The notes beneath the pieces were generated by a model. The model was given only the letters and a program-made list of their open reading frames with translations, was not told the origin of the DNA and did no database searches. Below are positions 1-6,918 of a stretch of DNA of 10,648 nt, piece by piece (position 1 is the stretch's first letter; each line of letters begins with the position of its first letter). The DNA is from an uncultured Clostridia bacterium (GTDB lineage Bacteria; Bacillota; Clostridia; Oscillospirales; CAG-272): the NCBI GenBank assembly GCA_947624945.1, contig CANQMJ010000083.1:1-10648 (forward strand), read 5' to 3'. Made by a program: the position numbers and the translations under genes.

Positions 1-748
1 CGCGAGTATGTCGATATCCTCATCGGTCATGCACACAGTGCGCCGCGATAACAGGCACGTCGAAAAGTCCTATCCGCTCAAAATACGCGGGCGGCGTCAC
101 TCCGTGACGCTCGATGCAGCCCGCCACCTCACCTCTGCTCTCGCTCATGTGAACGTGTACGCCGACGCCGAGCTTTCCCGCCGTCTCGGCAGCCGCTCTC
201 GCGACTTTTTCATCGGACGTGTACTCGCCGTGCAGCCCCACAAACACGCGCACCCGGCCTTCCGCACCATCAAACTCACGGTGAAGACCGATATGCGAAT
301 AAACGCCCTCGACCGACGTCGACCCGCGCGTGATGTTCGCGCGTATGCCCGAATCAATGACCGCGCGTATCATGTCCGCGCACTCAAAATACATGTCCGC
401 AAACGACGTCACACCGCCGCGCAAAAGCTCCGCGATCGCCAGCATCGTGCCCGTGTATATCGTCTCGGGCGTGAAATTCTCCTCCATCTTCTGCACGCAC
501 GCGAGCCAATCGAACAGCGGCAGATCGGCGCCCTCTCCGCGAAGGAGCACCATCGGCGCGTGACAGTGCGCGTCGCACAGCCCGGGCATGCATATGCCGC
601 CGCGCCCATCGATGATCTCCGCACCCGCGCACTCTGGCGCGCCCGCAGCGTCGCCCGCATACAAAATCTTACCGCCGTCCGTTATGACCGCGCCGTTTTC
701 ATACTCGCCGCGTCCCGTATAAAGCCTTACATTCTTTATAAAATACAT
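1..748 (-). CDS. mtaD: 5'-methylthioadenosine/S-adenosylhomocysteine deaminase, partial, frame broken near window edge
   Basis: Amidohydrolase-superfamily deaminase expected to convert SAH and methylthioadenosine to the inosyl forms. Visible features, numbered from the ATG at 748: metal-binding H-x-H at residues 61/63 in MPGLCDAHCHAPM, then LLRG and a DLPL-x-WL segment, E90 in the first helix, HVHMSE at 198-203 and AAHC at 235-238. The remaining metal-ligand aspartate would lie beyond the window. I chose ATG 748 because homology begins there and AGGCGGTG lies upstream; a GTG at 793 overlapping the ahcY stop would add 15 unrelated residues. It follows ahcY by 41 nt, apparently last in the operon seen here. 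Oddity: the frame hits TGA at 20-22 just after AHCVH, yet the frame starting at position 30 reads MTDEDIDILA, the expected continuation. A CA lost from a short CACA run would explain this. It could be a real frameshift or an assembly error. Confidence 0.9.
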
Positions 749-789
749 ATCCTTCACCGCCTTTTTACCGTCACCGGCACTTTTTCCCG

Positions 790-2046
790 TCACCCGTTCG
801 CCGAGTTGATGTACGCGCGCTGCGCGTCCGTCAGCGTGTCTATCGTCTTGCCGAGCGTTTCGAGCTTCAGCTCCGCGACGGCTCTGTCTATATCCTGCGG
901 CACCTCGTAAACTCCCGGCTTCATCTCTCGCCCTTGCTTCGATATATACTCCGCCGTCAACACCTGCAAAGCGAAGCTCGTGTCCATTATCTCTGCGGGA
1001 TGACCGTCGCCCGACGCGAGATTGACGAGCCTGCCCTCCGCGAGCAGATACACGACTTTTTTCACACCGTCAAAGTCGAACTCAAACCCCTCGATGTTCT
1101 GCCTTGCGCACCACGTGCGCACAGCCTTTTCCCTCATGTCGGCGACCGCCACCTCAACGTCGAAGTGACCCGCGTTGCAGAGGATAGCGCCGTCCTTCAT
1201 ATTCTTTATATGCTCCGTCGTTATAACGTCGCGGCAGCCCGTCACCGTCAGAAAAATGTCGCCGACGCGCGCCGCGTCCTCCATCTTCATCACGTCGAAG
1301 CCGTCCATCACAGCCTCGACCGCTTTCACGGCGTCGACCTCGCACACCACGACGCGCGCGCCCATTCCCTTCGCTCTCATCGCCGCGCCCTTGCCGCACC
1401 AGCCGTAACCGGCGACGACGAACGTCTTGCCCGCGACGATAAGATTCGTCGTGCGCATGATGCCGTCGAGCACCGACTGCCCCGTGCCATACCTGTTGTC
1501 GAACAGATACTTCATCTGCGCGTCGTTGACGCACACCATCGGGAACGGCAGCTCGCCCGCCGCCGCTCTCGCCCGCAGACGCATAACGCCCGTCGTCGTC
1601 TCCTCGCTGCCGCCGAGGAGATTCTCCGCATACTCGGGATGCTCGCCGCACAAAATCGCCGTCAAGTCGCCGCCGTCGTCGATGAACACATCGGGACGGC
1701 ACGACAGCGTCCGACAAAGGTGATCGTGATACTGCTCCGCCGTCGCGCCGTGCAGCGCGAACACATGAACTCCCGACTCCGCGAGCGCCGCCGCCACATC
1801 GTCCTGCGTCGACAGCGGATTGCACCCCGTCGCGTACACGTCGGCGCCGCCCGCATGAAGGAGCTGCGCCGTCCGCGCCGTCTTCGCCTCGAGATGTATC
1901 GACATCGCGACTCTCATCCCCTCAAACGGACGCTCTTTTGCAAATCTTTCCTCGATATGCGCAAGCAGCATCATATGCGTGCGCACCCATTCGATCTTCC
2001 GCGCCCCCGACTCCGCGAGCGCCATATCACGTACGATGTTTTCCAT
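790..2046 (-). CDS. ahcY: Adenosylhomocysteinase-family enzyme (short form; possibly S-inosylhomocysteine hydrolase)
   Basis: NAD-dependent hydrolase of the SAH hydrolase family, cytosolic, 418 residues: the short archaeal/Thermotoga-type length without the insertion of long bacterial forms. Landmarks in order: SIHLEAKTA (49-57), NPLSTQDD (76-83), FIDDGGDLT (121-129), SEETTTG (147-153), VNDAQMKYLFDNRYGTGQS (173-191) with the catalytic Lys/Asp pair at K179/D183, Rossmann motif GYGWCGKG (213-220), NAGHFDVE (291-298), SGDGHP (345-350) and C-terminal KPGVYEVP (376-383). Start ATG 2046 has GAGGTG a few bases upstream, inside the end of the preceding gene, from which it is separated by 3 nt. Oddity: by alignment from memory with human SAHH, adenine-contacting Thr57 and Glu59 correspond to E53 and K55. 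That resembles archaeal enzymes, one of which (M. jannaschii) prefers S-inosylhomocysteine. Family is certain; substrate is inferred. Confidence 0.96.
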   Translation of the reverse strand: MENIVRDMALAESGARKIEWVRTHMMLLAHIEERFAKERPFEGMRVAMSIHLEAKTARTAQLLHAGGADVYATGCNPLSTQDDVAAALAESGVHVFALHGATAEQYHDHLCRTLSCRPDVFIDDGGDLTAILCGEHPEYAENLLGGSEETTTGVMRLRARAAAGELPFPMVCVNDAQMKYLFDNRYGTGQSVLDGIMRTTNLIVAGKTFVVAGYGWCGKGAAMRAKGMGARVVVCEVDAVKAVEAVMDGFDVMKMEDAARVGDIFLTVTGCRDVITTEHIKNMKDGAILCNAGHFDVEVAVADMREKAVRTWCARQNIEGFEFDFDGVKKVVYLLAEGRLVNLASGDGHPAEIMDTSFALQVLTAEYISKQGREMKPGVYEVPQDIDRAVAELKLETLGKTIDTLTDAQRAYINSANG

Positions 2047-2049
2047 TTC

Positions 2050-2772
2050 TCACCTCACGAAATTGACTTCGAGTATCTCGCATTTGTTGTTTATCCTCGG
2101 CAAAATTTCACTGTTATGCGCTCCCGCCGACACGAGCAGATTGCCGTAAAGCCCCTTCGTGTACCGCGGGAGCAGCCCCTGCCCCGGTGCGAACATTCCT
2201 TGACCGAATATTCGCCACTGACCGCCGTGCGCGTGACCGGCAAGCACTATATCGTCGTATCTGCTCCGCCACCGCTCCATGTATACCTCCGGACGGTGGC
2301 ATATCAAAATTTTATACGCATCCTCGGCTCGGAACGCACTAAGCATACGCTGCGTGTTCGTCTCTCGCGGCGACACCGCGCCTATCGCGACGTCGCACCC
2401 GCGTATCAGCACACGCTCGTATCTGTCGACGAGCAGATGCGCCTCCGTCGACGCTATCATATCGCGCTGAGCGCGCGTCAGATTCGCCTCGTGATTCCCG
2501 AGCCCGTAGTAAACCGGCGCGACGCGGCACAGCTCCGTTATGAGCCGCCACGAACGCTCGGCGCCCGCGCCCGATTCATGACGCCTCGCCGAATTCTTCG
2601 TCTTAGCCTCGATAATATCGCCCGCCAAAAGTATCACATCGGGCGCCATCGCCCGCGTCAGCATCAAAATCTCGTCCGGCACCGCCTCATGCGTATCCGA
2701 TATGACGGCGGCCCTGAAATCGGCGCGCCCGCGCGTCTTTATCGTGTACCGCGTCTTTATAAGTCCCGACAT
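2050..2772 (-). CDS. Calcineurin-like metallophosphoesterase (YkuE-like)
   Basis: Binuclear metal phosphoesterase of 240 residues. All core motifs are present in order: SDTH (25-28), GDIIE (51-55), GNHE (92-95), CHRP (158-161) and GHAHGGQ (179-185). The C-terminal APGQGLLPRYTKGLY (195-209) is typical of the YkuE-like branch, whose members act on phosphodiesters or lipid-linked pyrophosphates; the substrate here is unknown. Unlike many YkuE relatives it has no N-terminal signal or membrane segment, so it is probably cytosolic. Start ATG 2772 has GAGAGGTG upstream. The preceding gene's stop is one base away, and ahcY starts 3 nt after this stop, so it is almost certainly co-transcribed with both. 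A link to SAH metabolism is not shown by the sequence. Confidence 0.9.
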   Translation of the reverse strand: MSGLIKTRYTIKTRGRADFRAAVISDTHEAVPDEILMLTRAMAPDVILLAGDIIEAKTKNSARRHESGAGAERSWRLITELCRVAPVYYGLGNHEANLTRAQRDMIASTEAHLLVDRYERVLIRGCDVAIGAVSPRETNTQRMLSAFRAEDAYKILICHRPEVYMERWRSRYDDIVLAGHAHGGQWRIFGQGMFAPGQGLLPRYTKGLYGNLLVSAGAHNSEILPRINNKCEILEVNFVR

Positions 2773-2773
2773 C

Positions 2774-3325
2774 TCACACCTCTCCGTTCGCCTTCAATAT
2801 CTCGCGCCGCGCCGCGATATACCGCTTTCGTATGCGCGTCATTATCTCCTTCACCGCATCCGACTTGAAATCGCGGTACGTCCACGGGAACTCATGCCAG
2901 CCGCCGCGCGAGTAAAACAGCGTCATCTCGATGTATATCCCGTCGCGCAGCGCGATCCTGTGACCGGCTGGCTTCGTCGTCGGCAAAAGCAGCCGACCGT
3001 GTCCTATCAGTCCCGGATCGAGATTGACGCGCCGCTTGCCGCCATCCGACATATCGACCTCTACCTCGTTCGTCCACGTCTTGATATCCGCGATAGTGTC
3101 GGGCGGCACGAGCTTATCAAACGACAAAAACCGCCTTTTGACCTCGCCCGTCATCTCATACGAATAATAATCACTGAACGACGAAAACGACATCGGCTCA
3201 GACTCTATATCAACGTCGCCGAACTTCTCGCACAGCCTCTCCCTCGCACGCTCATAATCGCCCTCGTCCGTATAAAGCACGCCGCAGAACAGCTTTTCCC
3301 GCTCAAACTCATGCGCGATCCCCAT
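2774..3325 (-). CDS. DUF4416 family protein
   Basis: Protein of 183 residues matching DUF4416 by memory. Seen features: an N-terminal KLFCGVLYTDE strand (11-21), a central FSSFSDYYSYEM segment (47-58), a SFDKLVPPDTIADIKTWTNEVE block (68-89), VNLDPGLI (100-107) and a C-terminal GIYIEMTLFYSRGGWHEFPW region with WTYRDFKSD (148-156). No catalytic motif, signal peptide or membrane segment is visible and the family has no established function; members have sometimes been labelled GTP-binding without visible G motifs, and none are seen here. Start ATG 3325 has GAGGT at suitable distance. It lies 33 nt after rqcH and 1 nt before the phosphoesterase. Confidence 0.85.
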   Translation of the reverse strand: MGIAHEFEREKLFCGVLYTDEGDYERARERLCEKFGDVDIESEPMSFSSFSDYYSYEMTGEVKRRFLSFDKLVPPDTIADIKTWTNEVEVDMSDGGKRRVNLDPGLIGHGRLLLPTTKPAGHRIALRDGIYIEMTLFYSRGGWHEFPWTYRDFKSDAVKEIMTRIRKRYIAARREILKANGEV

Positions 3326-3358
3326 GACAATACCTCGTCTTTACTTTTATTCTTACTC

Positions 3359-5122
3359 TTACTTCTTGACCTTCATCGCCGCGACCCTGTCTCTGTCCGG
3401 CGTGACGAACGCAGTCCAGTTCGTCTTGTATATCACATACCCAGGCTTTGACCCCGACGGCTTTTTCACGTTTTTGACCTGCGTATAATCGACCGCCACC
3501 GAAACGCCGTCGCGCTGACTCGAATTGACCGCCGCTATCATCGCCGCCTCGGTGAAATCGACCTCCGACGGCTCCTCGCCAACGGGCGTTATCATCACTG
3601 CGTGACTTCCCGGCGCGCCCTTGACGTGGAACCACCAGTCGCCGCCCGCCGCCGTTTTCATCGTGAGCCTGTCGTTCTGCATGTTGTTTTTGCCGCACAA
3701 AACAGTGTACCCGCCCGACGTCACATATTTATCCGGCTGCGGCGGCTGCGACTTGACGCGCCCCTTCGCGCTCGACCGAAGCGTCTTCGCATAACCCGCC
3801 GCCGACAGCTCCGCGCGCAGCTCGTCAAGCTCCGCGTCCCCCGACGCACGCGACAGCGCGTCCTCGACCGTCTCGATATAATCGAGCTCCGCCCTCGCGA
3901 GTTCCATCTGCTGCGACGTCACCACCGCCGATGTCTTGCACTTCGCGTACTTTTTATAATTCGCCTGCGCATTGTCCGACGGCGACAGCCTGCCGTCGAG
4001 CGTGACGCGCACCGTCTTACATTCCGGGTCATAGTAGTCGACGAGCTCCGCCTCCGTCATGCCGCGGCGCAGCAAATGCAGATTAGAGTTTATAATATCG
4101 CCCGCCCGCTTATACTTTTCGCCCTCGGCGGCATGTTCGAGCTCCTCCGACAGCTTTTCGATCTTGCGCTCGATGCGCCGTCTCGCCGCCGCGACGAGCT
4201 TGACTATATCGTGACCGCGCTGCGACACTCTGTCGGCGCGTCCGCGCTCGCGGAAGAACTCCTCCACCATCGCCGACGGCGACATAAACGTCTTTTTCGG
4301 ATACGCGTCGCCGTACTCGACTATGTCGACCGCGCCGAACTCGAACGGACGCCCCGCCTCGTCGCACACGAGCGACATCTCGCATGCCTCGCCGGTCGAA
4401 ATCGTTTCGCGGACTCGCGAGAACGCGTCCCACAGCCGACCGCCGTCGCAGTCGCACGTCGCAGCATCGGCGCTCCCGCCCGCACGGTATGCGATCTCAC
4501 GGCACAGAAGCGGCGACAGCCCTGCAAAGCCGCGGATCAGAAACTTGTCCGCCGGCGTATCGCCCGCATCGGCGGCGGCGCGGAACAGCGCGTCCCTGTC
4601 GACGTCGAGTATATCGACCTTGTTCTGCTTCGGCGGCGTCTCGTACGTCATGCCGGGCAAGACCTGACGCAGCCGGCTCGTCGTAAAATCGACCGTTCGC
4701 GACGCGCCCACGATCTTGTCTCCGTCGCGGCACAAAATCATATTGCTGTACTTGTTCATTATCTCGACGATGAGGTACCGCTTGCACGGGAACCCCATCT
4801 CGTCGCGCGTATCGAACGTCAGACGCGCCGCCCTCTCCGAGCCCATCATATCCGCGCCTTCGAACACAGCGCCCGCAATATGCTTGCGCAGCATCATCAC
4901 GAAATTCGGCGGCGTCGCCGGATTGTCCGCATCCTCCGACGAAAAGCACATCCGCGGACTCGACGCTCCCGCGTTGATGTACAGCCTGCGCGAGTCGCCG
5001 TGCCCGCGCAGAATAATGCTTATCTCCTCGCCCGACAGCCCGTATACCTTCTCGCATCGCGCGCCTCGCATCTCATTTATCTCGCGGCATACCGCCGCCA
5101 TCACAGCCGCATCGTATGGCAT
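3359..5122 (-). CDS. rqcH: NFACT protein, RqcH-like (FbpA family), ribosome-associated quality control
   Basis: Homologue of RqcH, which binds 50S subunits carrying stalled nascent chains and recruits alanyl-tRNA for C-terminal alanine tailing; older annotations call it fibronectin-binding protein. Length of 587 residues is normal. Domain order: NFACT-N (about 1-165, with MLRKHI at 77-82 and RYLIVEIMNKYSNMIL at 115-130), helix-hairpin-helix (about 191-215), a long charged coiled coil (about 285-440), and NFACT-R (about 467-580, with GKNNMQND at 477-484, HVKGAPGSH at 499-507, AVDYTQVKNVKKPSGSKPG at 543-561). Oddity: the Asp-Arg pair of B. subtilis RqcH (D97/R98) appears as E96/R97. Start ATG 5122 fits the family N-terminus, but its RBS is weak (AGGA 12 nt away, adjoining a 19-bp hairpin). 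First gene of the operon. Confidence 0.93.
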   Translation of the reverse strand: MPYDAAVMAAVCREINEMRGARCEKVYGLSGEEISIILRGHGDSRRLYINAGASSPRMCFSSEDADNPATPPNFVMMLRKHIAGAVFEGADMMGSERAARLTFDTRDEMGFPCKRYLIVEIMNKYSNMILCRDGDKIVGASRTVDFTTSRLRQVLPGMTYETPPKQNKVDILDVDRDALFRAAADAGDTPADKFLIRGFAGLSPLLCREIAYRAGGSADAATCDCDGGRLWDAFSRVRETISTGEACEMSLVCDEAGRPFEFGAVDIVEYGDAYPKKTFMSPSAMVEEFFRERGRADRVSQRGHDIVKLVAAARRRIERKIEKLSEELEHAAEGEKYKRAGDIINSNLHLLRRGMTEAELVDYYDPECKTVRVTLDGRLSPSDNAQANYKKYAKCKTSAVVTSQQMELARAELDYIETVEDALSRASGDAELDELRAELSAAGYAKTLRSSAKGRVKSQPPQPDKYVTSGGYTVLCGKNNMQNDRLTMKTAAGGDWWFHVKGAPGSHAVMITPVGEEPSEVDFTEAAMIAAVNSSQRDGVSVAVDYTQVKNVKKPSGSKPGYVIYKTNWTAFVTPDRDRVAAMKVKK

Positions 5123-5136
5123 TTGTTTGGTTTGTC

Positions 5137-5178
5137 CTGGGGGAAGGAAACTTTTTGTGAAAAGTTTCCTTCCCCCAG
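5137..5178 (-). repeat. Perfect 19-bp hairpin at the 3' end of the intergenic repeat, just before rqcH
   Basis: Positions 5137-5155 and 5160-5178 are exact reverse complements, with a 4-nt loop (5156-5159). The stem is purine-rich on one arm (GGGGGAAGGAAAC). It ends 14 nt before the rqcH start and its last stem bases form part of the only nearby AGGA, so it could hinder ribosome access. No T-tract follows on either strand, so it is not a standard intrinsic terminator. The corresponding hairpin at 8001-8042 differs in sequence but keeps pairing. Confidence 0.95.
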
Positions 5179-5285
5179 ACCCCTTTCTTTCAAAAACTTT
5201 TACTACTTTTTTCTTTTTTACTTATCAACCGAAAACAATATCTTCAGCGCATCCTTAAGATAACCACTATTTAGTCCGCTTTTGT
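5179..5285 (-). repeat. Intergenic repeat element, core module (copy A)
   Basis: Read on the minus strand, this shares with 7741-7790 and 7903-7952 a 50-base block that begins GCGGACTAAATAGTG and ends ATTGTTTTCG, with the same spacing in all three. About 45 of 50 bases match the 7903 copy by eye. It continues into an A-rich stretch, then TAAAAGTTTTTGAAA and a GGGGT lead-in to the terminal hairpin, as in copy C. No open reading frame with coding character is seen. It lies in the leader upstream of rqcH. Confidence 0.9.
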
Positions 5286-5434
5286 GAGGGGAGCATCTCC
5301 TCACTTCGTTCGGGGCTGCCACACTTTCCGCGAAGCGGAAAGTGCAGGACGGCTTCGAGTGTAACGAGAAGACGTTACACACACATTTCCGCGAAGCGGA
5401 AAGTGTCGGAGGTTTGGAGCGTAAGCGACAAAAC
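5286..5434. repeat. Block of small palindromes inserted within repeat copy A
   Basis: Copies B and C have about a dozen bases between their 5' hairpin and the GCGGACTAAA core; here about 150 bases intervene. The block holds several hairpins: 5284-5304 (GTGAGG arms), 5322-5344 (CACTTTCCGC-GAA-GCGGAAAGTG, perfect 10-bp arms), 5359-5380 (GTGTAACG arms, perfect 8 bp) and 5382-5405 (a second CCGCGAAGCGG hairpin with one bulged base). No gene is visible. Confidence 0.85.
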
Positions 5435-5530
5435 TCCTACCTTTCTACAAAAAGGTTCTCCCTAAATTGAAAAAGTTTCTCCCCATTAACCCTCTTGTTC
5501 AAAAACTTTTACTACAAAAACTTTTATTAC
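5435..5530 (-). repeat. Intergenic repeat element, 5' module of copy A plus remnant of a preceding unit
   Basis: On the minus strand, 5435-5462 reads GGGAGAACCTTTTTGTAG then AAAGGTAGGAG, matching the first module of copies B and C (GGGGACCCCTTTTTGTAAAAGG then TGTCCCC). Further upstream (5463-5530) it has TAGTAAAAGTTTTTGAAC and GGGGAGAAACTTTTTC, matching the junction between the tandem units near 7816-7855. This suggests copy A was once also part of a tandem array. Confidence 0.75.
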
Positions 5531-5564
5531 AATTCTTTTCCCCCCGCTTCTCACTCACGCATAT

Positions 5565-5593
5565 ATTATATCACAAATTTTGTGATTTGTCAA
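5565..5593 (-). promoter_or_regulatory. Consensus sigma-70/SigA promoter reading toward rqcH
   Basis: On the minus strand TTGACA (5593-5588), an exact 17-nt spacer and TATAAT (5570-5565) match the consensus at all 12 positions. Transcription would start near 5557 and give a leader of roughly 435 nt through the repeat block before rqcH. It lies just downstream of the GNAT gene. The promoter is clear from sequence; the regulated operon is inferred from gene order. Confidence 0.88.
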
Positions 5594-5613
5594 GTACTTT
5601 TCGCAAATTTGTG
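5571..5613. promoter_or_regulatory. Palindromic operator candidates overlapping the rqcH-operon promoter
   Basis: The promoter spacer contains TCACAAA-T-TTTGTGA (5571-5585), a perfect 7-bp inverted repeat about one base. A related imperfect palindrome, CGCAAATTTGTG (5602-5613), lies upstream of the -35 about 30 bp centre to centre, with a half-site TTTGTGA at 5621-5627. The arrangement suits a repressor. Its order of half-sites is the reverse of CRP (TGTGA...TCACA) and of Rex, so I assign no regulator. Confidence 0.6.
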
Positions 5614-5643
5614 TATATTTTTTGTGACTCAGCTGCTCCCTAT

Positions 5644-6369
5644 TCACATCTTTTTCCGCATCACATAGTAATAGCACTTACCGTACCCGACAAAACCCGC
5701 GCGTCTCGCGACCGCGAGCGACGATGCATTGTCGCAGTCCGTCTCATATGTGACGTAAACGACGTCCGTCTCGATCAGATACCTCGCGAGCGATGCCGCA
5801 TTCGACGCGGCAAACCCGCGCCCGCGTACACCGACCGCCGTCTCGACGCCTATCTCCGTTATGCCGCCGCACTCCTCGTCATCGTCGAAATCGCCCGAAC
5901 ACGACATATTCTCCGCCGCGATAGACAAAACCTCGCCGCCCTCGACCGTGACGAACGCATTGATCTCTTCCTCGATATATCGTTCGAGGTCAAACGTCGT
6001 GCGGTTCCTTTTGCCTTTGACCGCCGCCTCCGTCAGCTTCACCGTCGACGGCAAAATGACGCTTTTATCGATCTCGTCGCCGCGTTTTATGACGAGCGTG
6101 TAATACCACCTGTGGCGGAACTTCTTCTCGTCGCAATATCCGCGCGCCTCCATCGGCACGCCTATTCGCTCCCACAAAAACGACAGCGCGTCGCGCGAGA
6201 ACGGATCGCACGCGAACAGCTTTTCAAACTCGCGCGCCTCGCGCTCATATGTCGGGAACACCTCGATGTAAACGTCCGCGCCGTCGCGTTTCCGCACCGT
6301 TATCGGCACCGCCGTGTCCCAATCGTTCTCAAAGACGAACTCCTCGCCGCCATAGTCAAGATCTATCAT
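5644..6369 (-). CDS. GNAT-family N-acetyltransferase-like protein
   Basis: About 241 residues from ATG 6369. The C-terminal third has the GNAT fold signature: an acidic strand followed by ETAVGVRGRGFAASNAASLARYL (the acetyl-CoA pyrophosphate loop V-R-G-R-G-F-A and helix), then DCDNASSLAVARRAGF, the usual N-x-x-S/A-x-x-x-x-x-x-x-G-F ending. The N-terminal part (about 1-150) is acidic and not recognised. I prefer ATG 6369 (MIDLDYGG) over 6405 because AGGGAAG sits at RBS distance and the earlier ATG would overlap the Nudix gene by 12 codons. One base separates the two genes (TAA-A-ATG), so they are translationally linked. The substrate cannot be read from the sequence. Confidence 0.8.
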   Translation of the reverse strand: MIDLDYGGEEFVFENDWDTAVPITVRKRDGADVYIEVFPTYEREAREFEKLFACDPFSRDALSFLWERIGVPMEARGYCDEKKFRHRWYYTLVIKRGDEIDKSVILPSTVKLTEAAVKGKRNRTTFDLERYIEEEINAFVTVEGGEVLSIAAENMSCSGDFDDDEECGGITEIGVETAVGVRGRGFAASNAASLARYLIETDVVYVTYETDCDNASSLAVARRAGFVGYGKCYYYVMRKKM

Positions 6370-6370
6370 T

Positions 6371-6859
6371 TTATTCTTCCCTGTATACGAAATGTGCGAC
6401 TTCACGGCCGCCGTTTTTCAAAAGCTCCGCGCACTGCGTCGGATAAACGACGAAGCCCTCGCCGCCGAGCTTTTCAATCGGCGCCCACCGGAATATAAGA
6501 TCAAACTTTCGTCCCTCTATCTGCTCACGACCCGTGAAGCTCCCCCGCATCGGAATACCGCCGACTATCTCGACATCATAGTAAAGGCATATCTGATGGC
6601 ACCGCCGCTCACCCCACGGGAAGAACACCTCCGCCGCCCAACGCAGACCGCGAACCTTTATCTCCGCGCCCATCTCTTCCGCAAACTCGCGCGCGAGCGT
6701 CTCCGCGTTCGTCTCGCCGAACGCGACGTGACCGCCCGGGAACGCAAGCGACGGATCGTCTGCCGTCGACTGCAAAAGCACGCATCCGTCATGCACGCAT
6801 ACGCCCGCGACGCGGTACGAAAACACGCCCTCATCTGTCTTAAAAAGCAGATCGCTCAT
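6371..6859 (-). CDS. Nudix hydrolase
   Basis: Protein of 162 residues with a nearly canonical Nudix box at 43-65: G-x5-E (E49), x7, R57-E58-F-A-E61-E62-M-G64, with Ala at the final hydrophobic position. The preceding FPGGH (40-44) is also typical. Such enzymes hydrolyse nucleoside diphosphates linked to another group; the substrate is unknown. ATG 6859 is preceded by GGGGGA. It forms a two-gene unit with the GNAT gene one base downstream. A damage-repair or nucleotide-cleaning role would be a guess. Confidence 0.92.
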   Translation of the reverse strand: MSDLLFKTDEGVFSYRVAGVCVHDGCVLLQSTADDPSLAFPGGHVAFGETNAETLAREFAEEMGAEIKVRGLRWAAEVFFPWGERRCHQICLYYDVEIVGGIPMRGSFTGREQIEGRKFDLIFRWAPIEKLGGEGFVVYPTQCAELLKNGGREVAHFVYREE

Positions 6860-6881
6860 ATATCCCCCGCCGAATTCCTTT

Positions 6882-6918
6882 AATATAATATTTTACCACA
6901 TATCATCAAAATAAGCAA
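6882..6918 (-). promoter_or_regulatory. Candidate promoter for the Nudix-GNAT pair
   Basis: Two overlapping fits on the minus strand. One is TTGCTT (6918-6913), 17 nt, then extended -10 TGG-TAAAAT with the hexamer at 6895-6890. The other is TTGATG (6909-6904), 16 nt, then TATATT (6887-6882). Either gives a short leader before ATG 6859. Which is used cannot be decided by eye. Confidence 0.55.

Noticed and set aside
934..2868. Very long plus-strand open frame opposite ahcY, the phosphoesterase and DUF4416
   Set aside because: Arginine- and histidine-rich composition with no motifs. It is the antisense shadow of well-recognised GC-rich genes.
3602..5263. Long plus-strand open frame opposite rqcH
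   Set aside because: The same antisense effect. Its end runs into the repeat region, and the minus-strand gene has full NFACT domains.
5322..5405. Two CCGCGAAGCGG hairpins as CRISPR repeats or a toxin-antitoxin RNA
   Set aside because: There are only two copies, with an unrelated palindrome between them and no associated gene.
5571..5585. CRP or Rex binding site
   Set aside because: The half-sites are in the opposite order (TCACAAA...TTTGTGA rather than TGTGA...TCACA or TTGTGA...TCACAA).
5123..5643. Riboswitch (for example SAM or SAH type) in the long leader of the operon
   Set aside because: The leader is accounted for by repeat modules and palindromes. I could not find a conserved aptamer core by eye; an Infernal search against Rfam would settle it.
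5467..6498. Plus-strand open frame running from the repeat region across the GNAT gene
   Set aside because: It starts in repeat sequence and is arginine-rich. The minus strand has GNAT motifs and an RBS.
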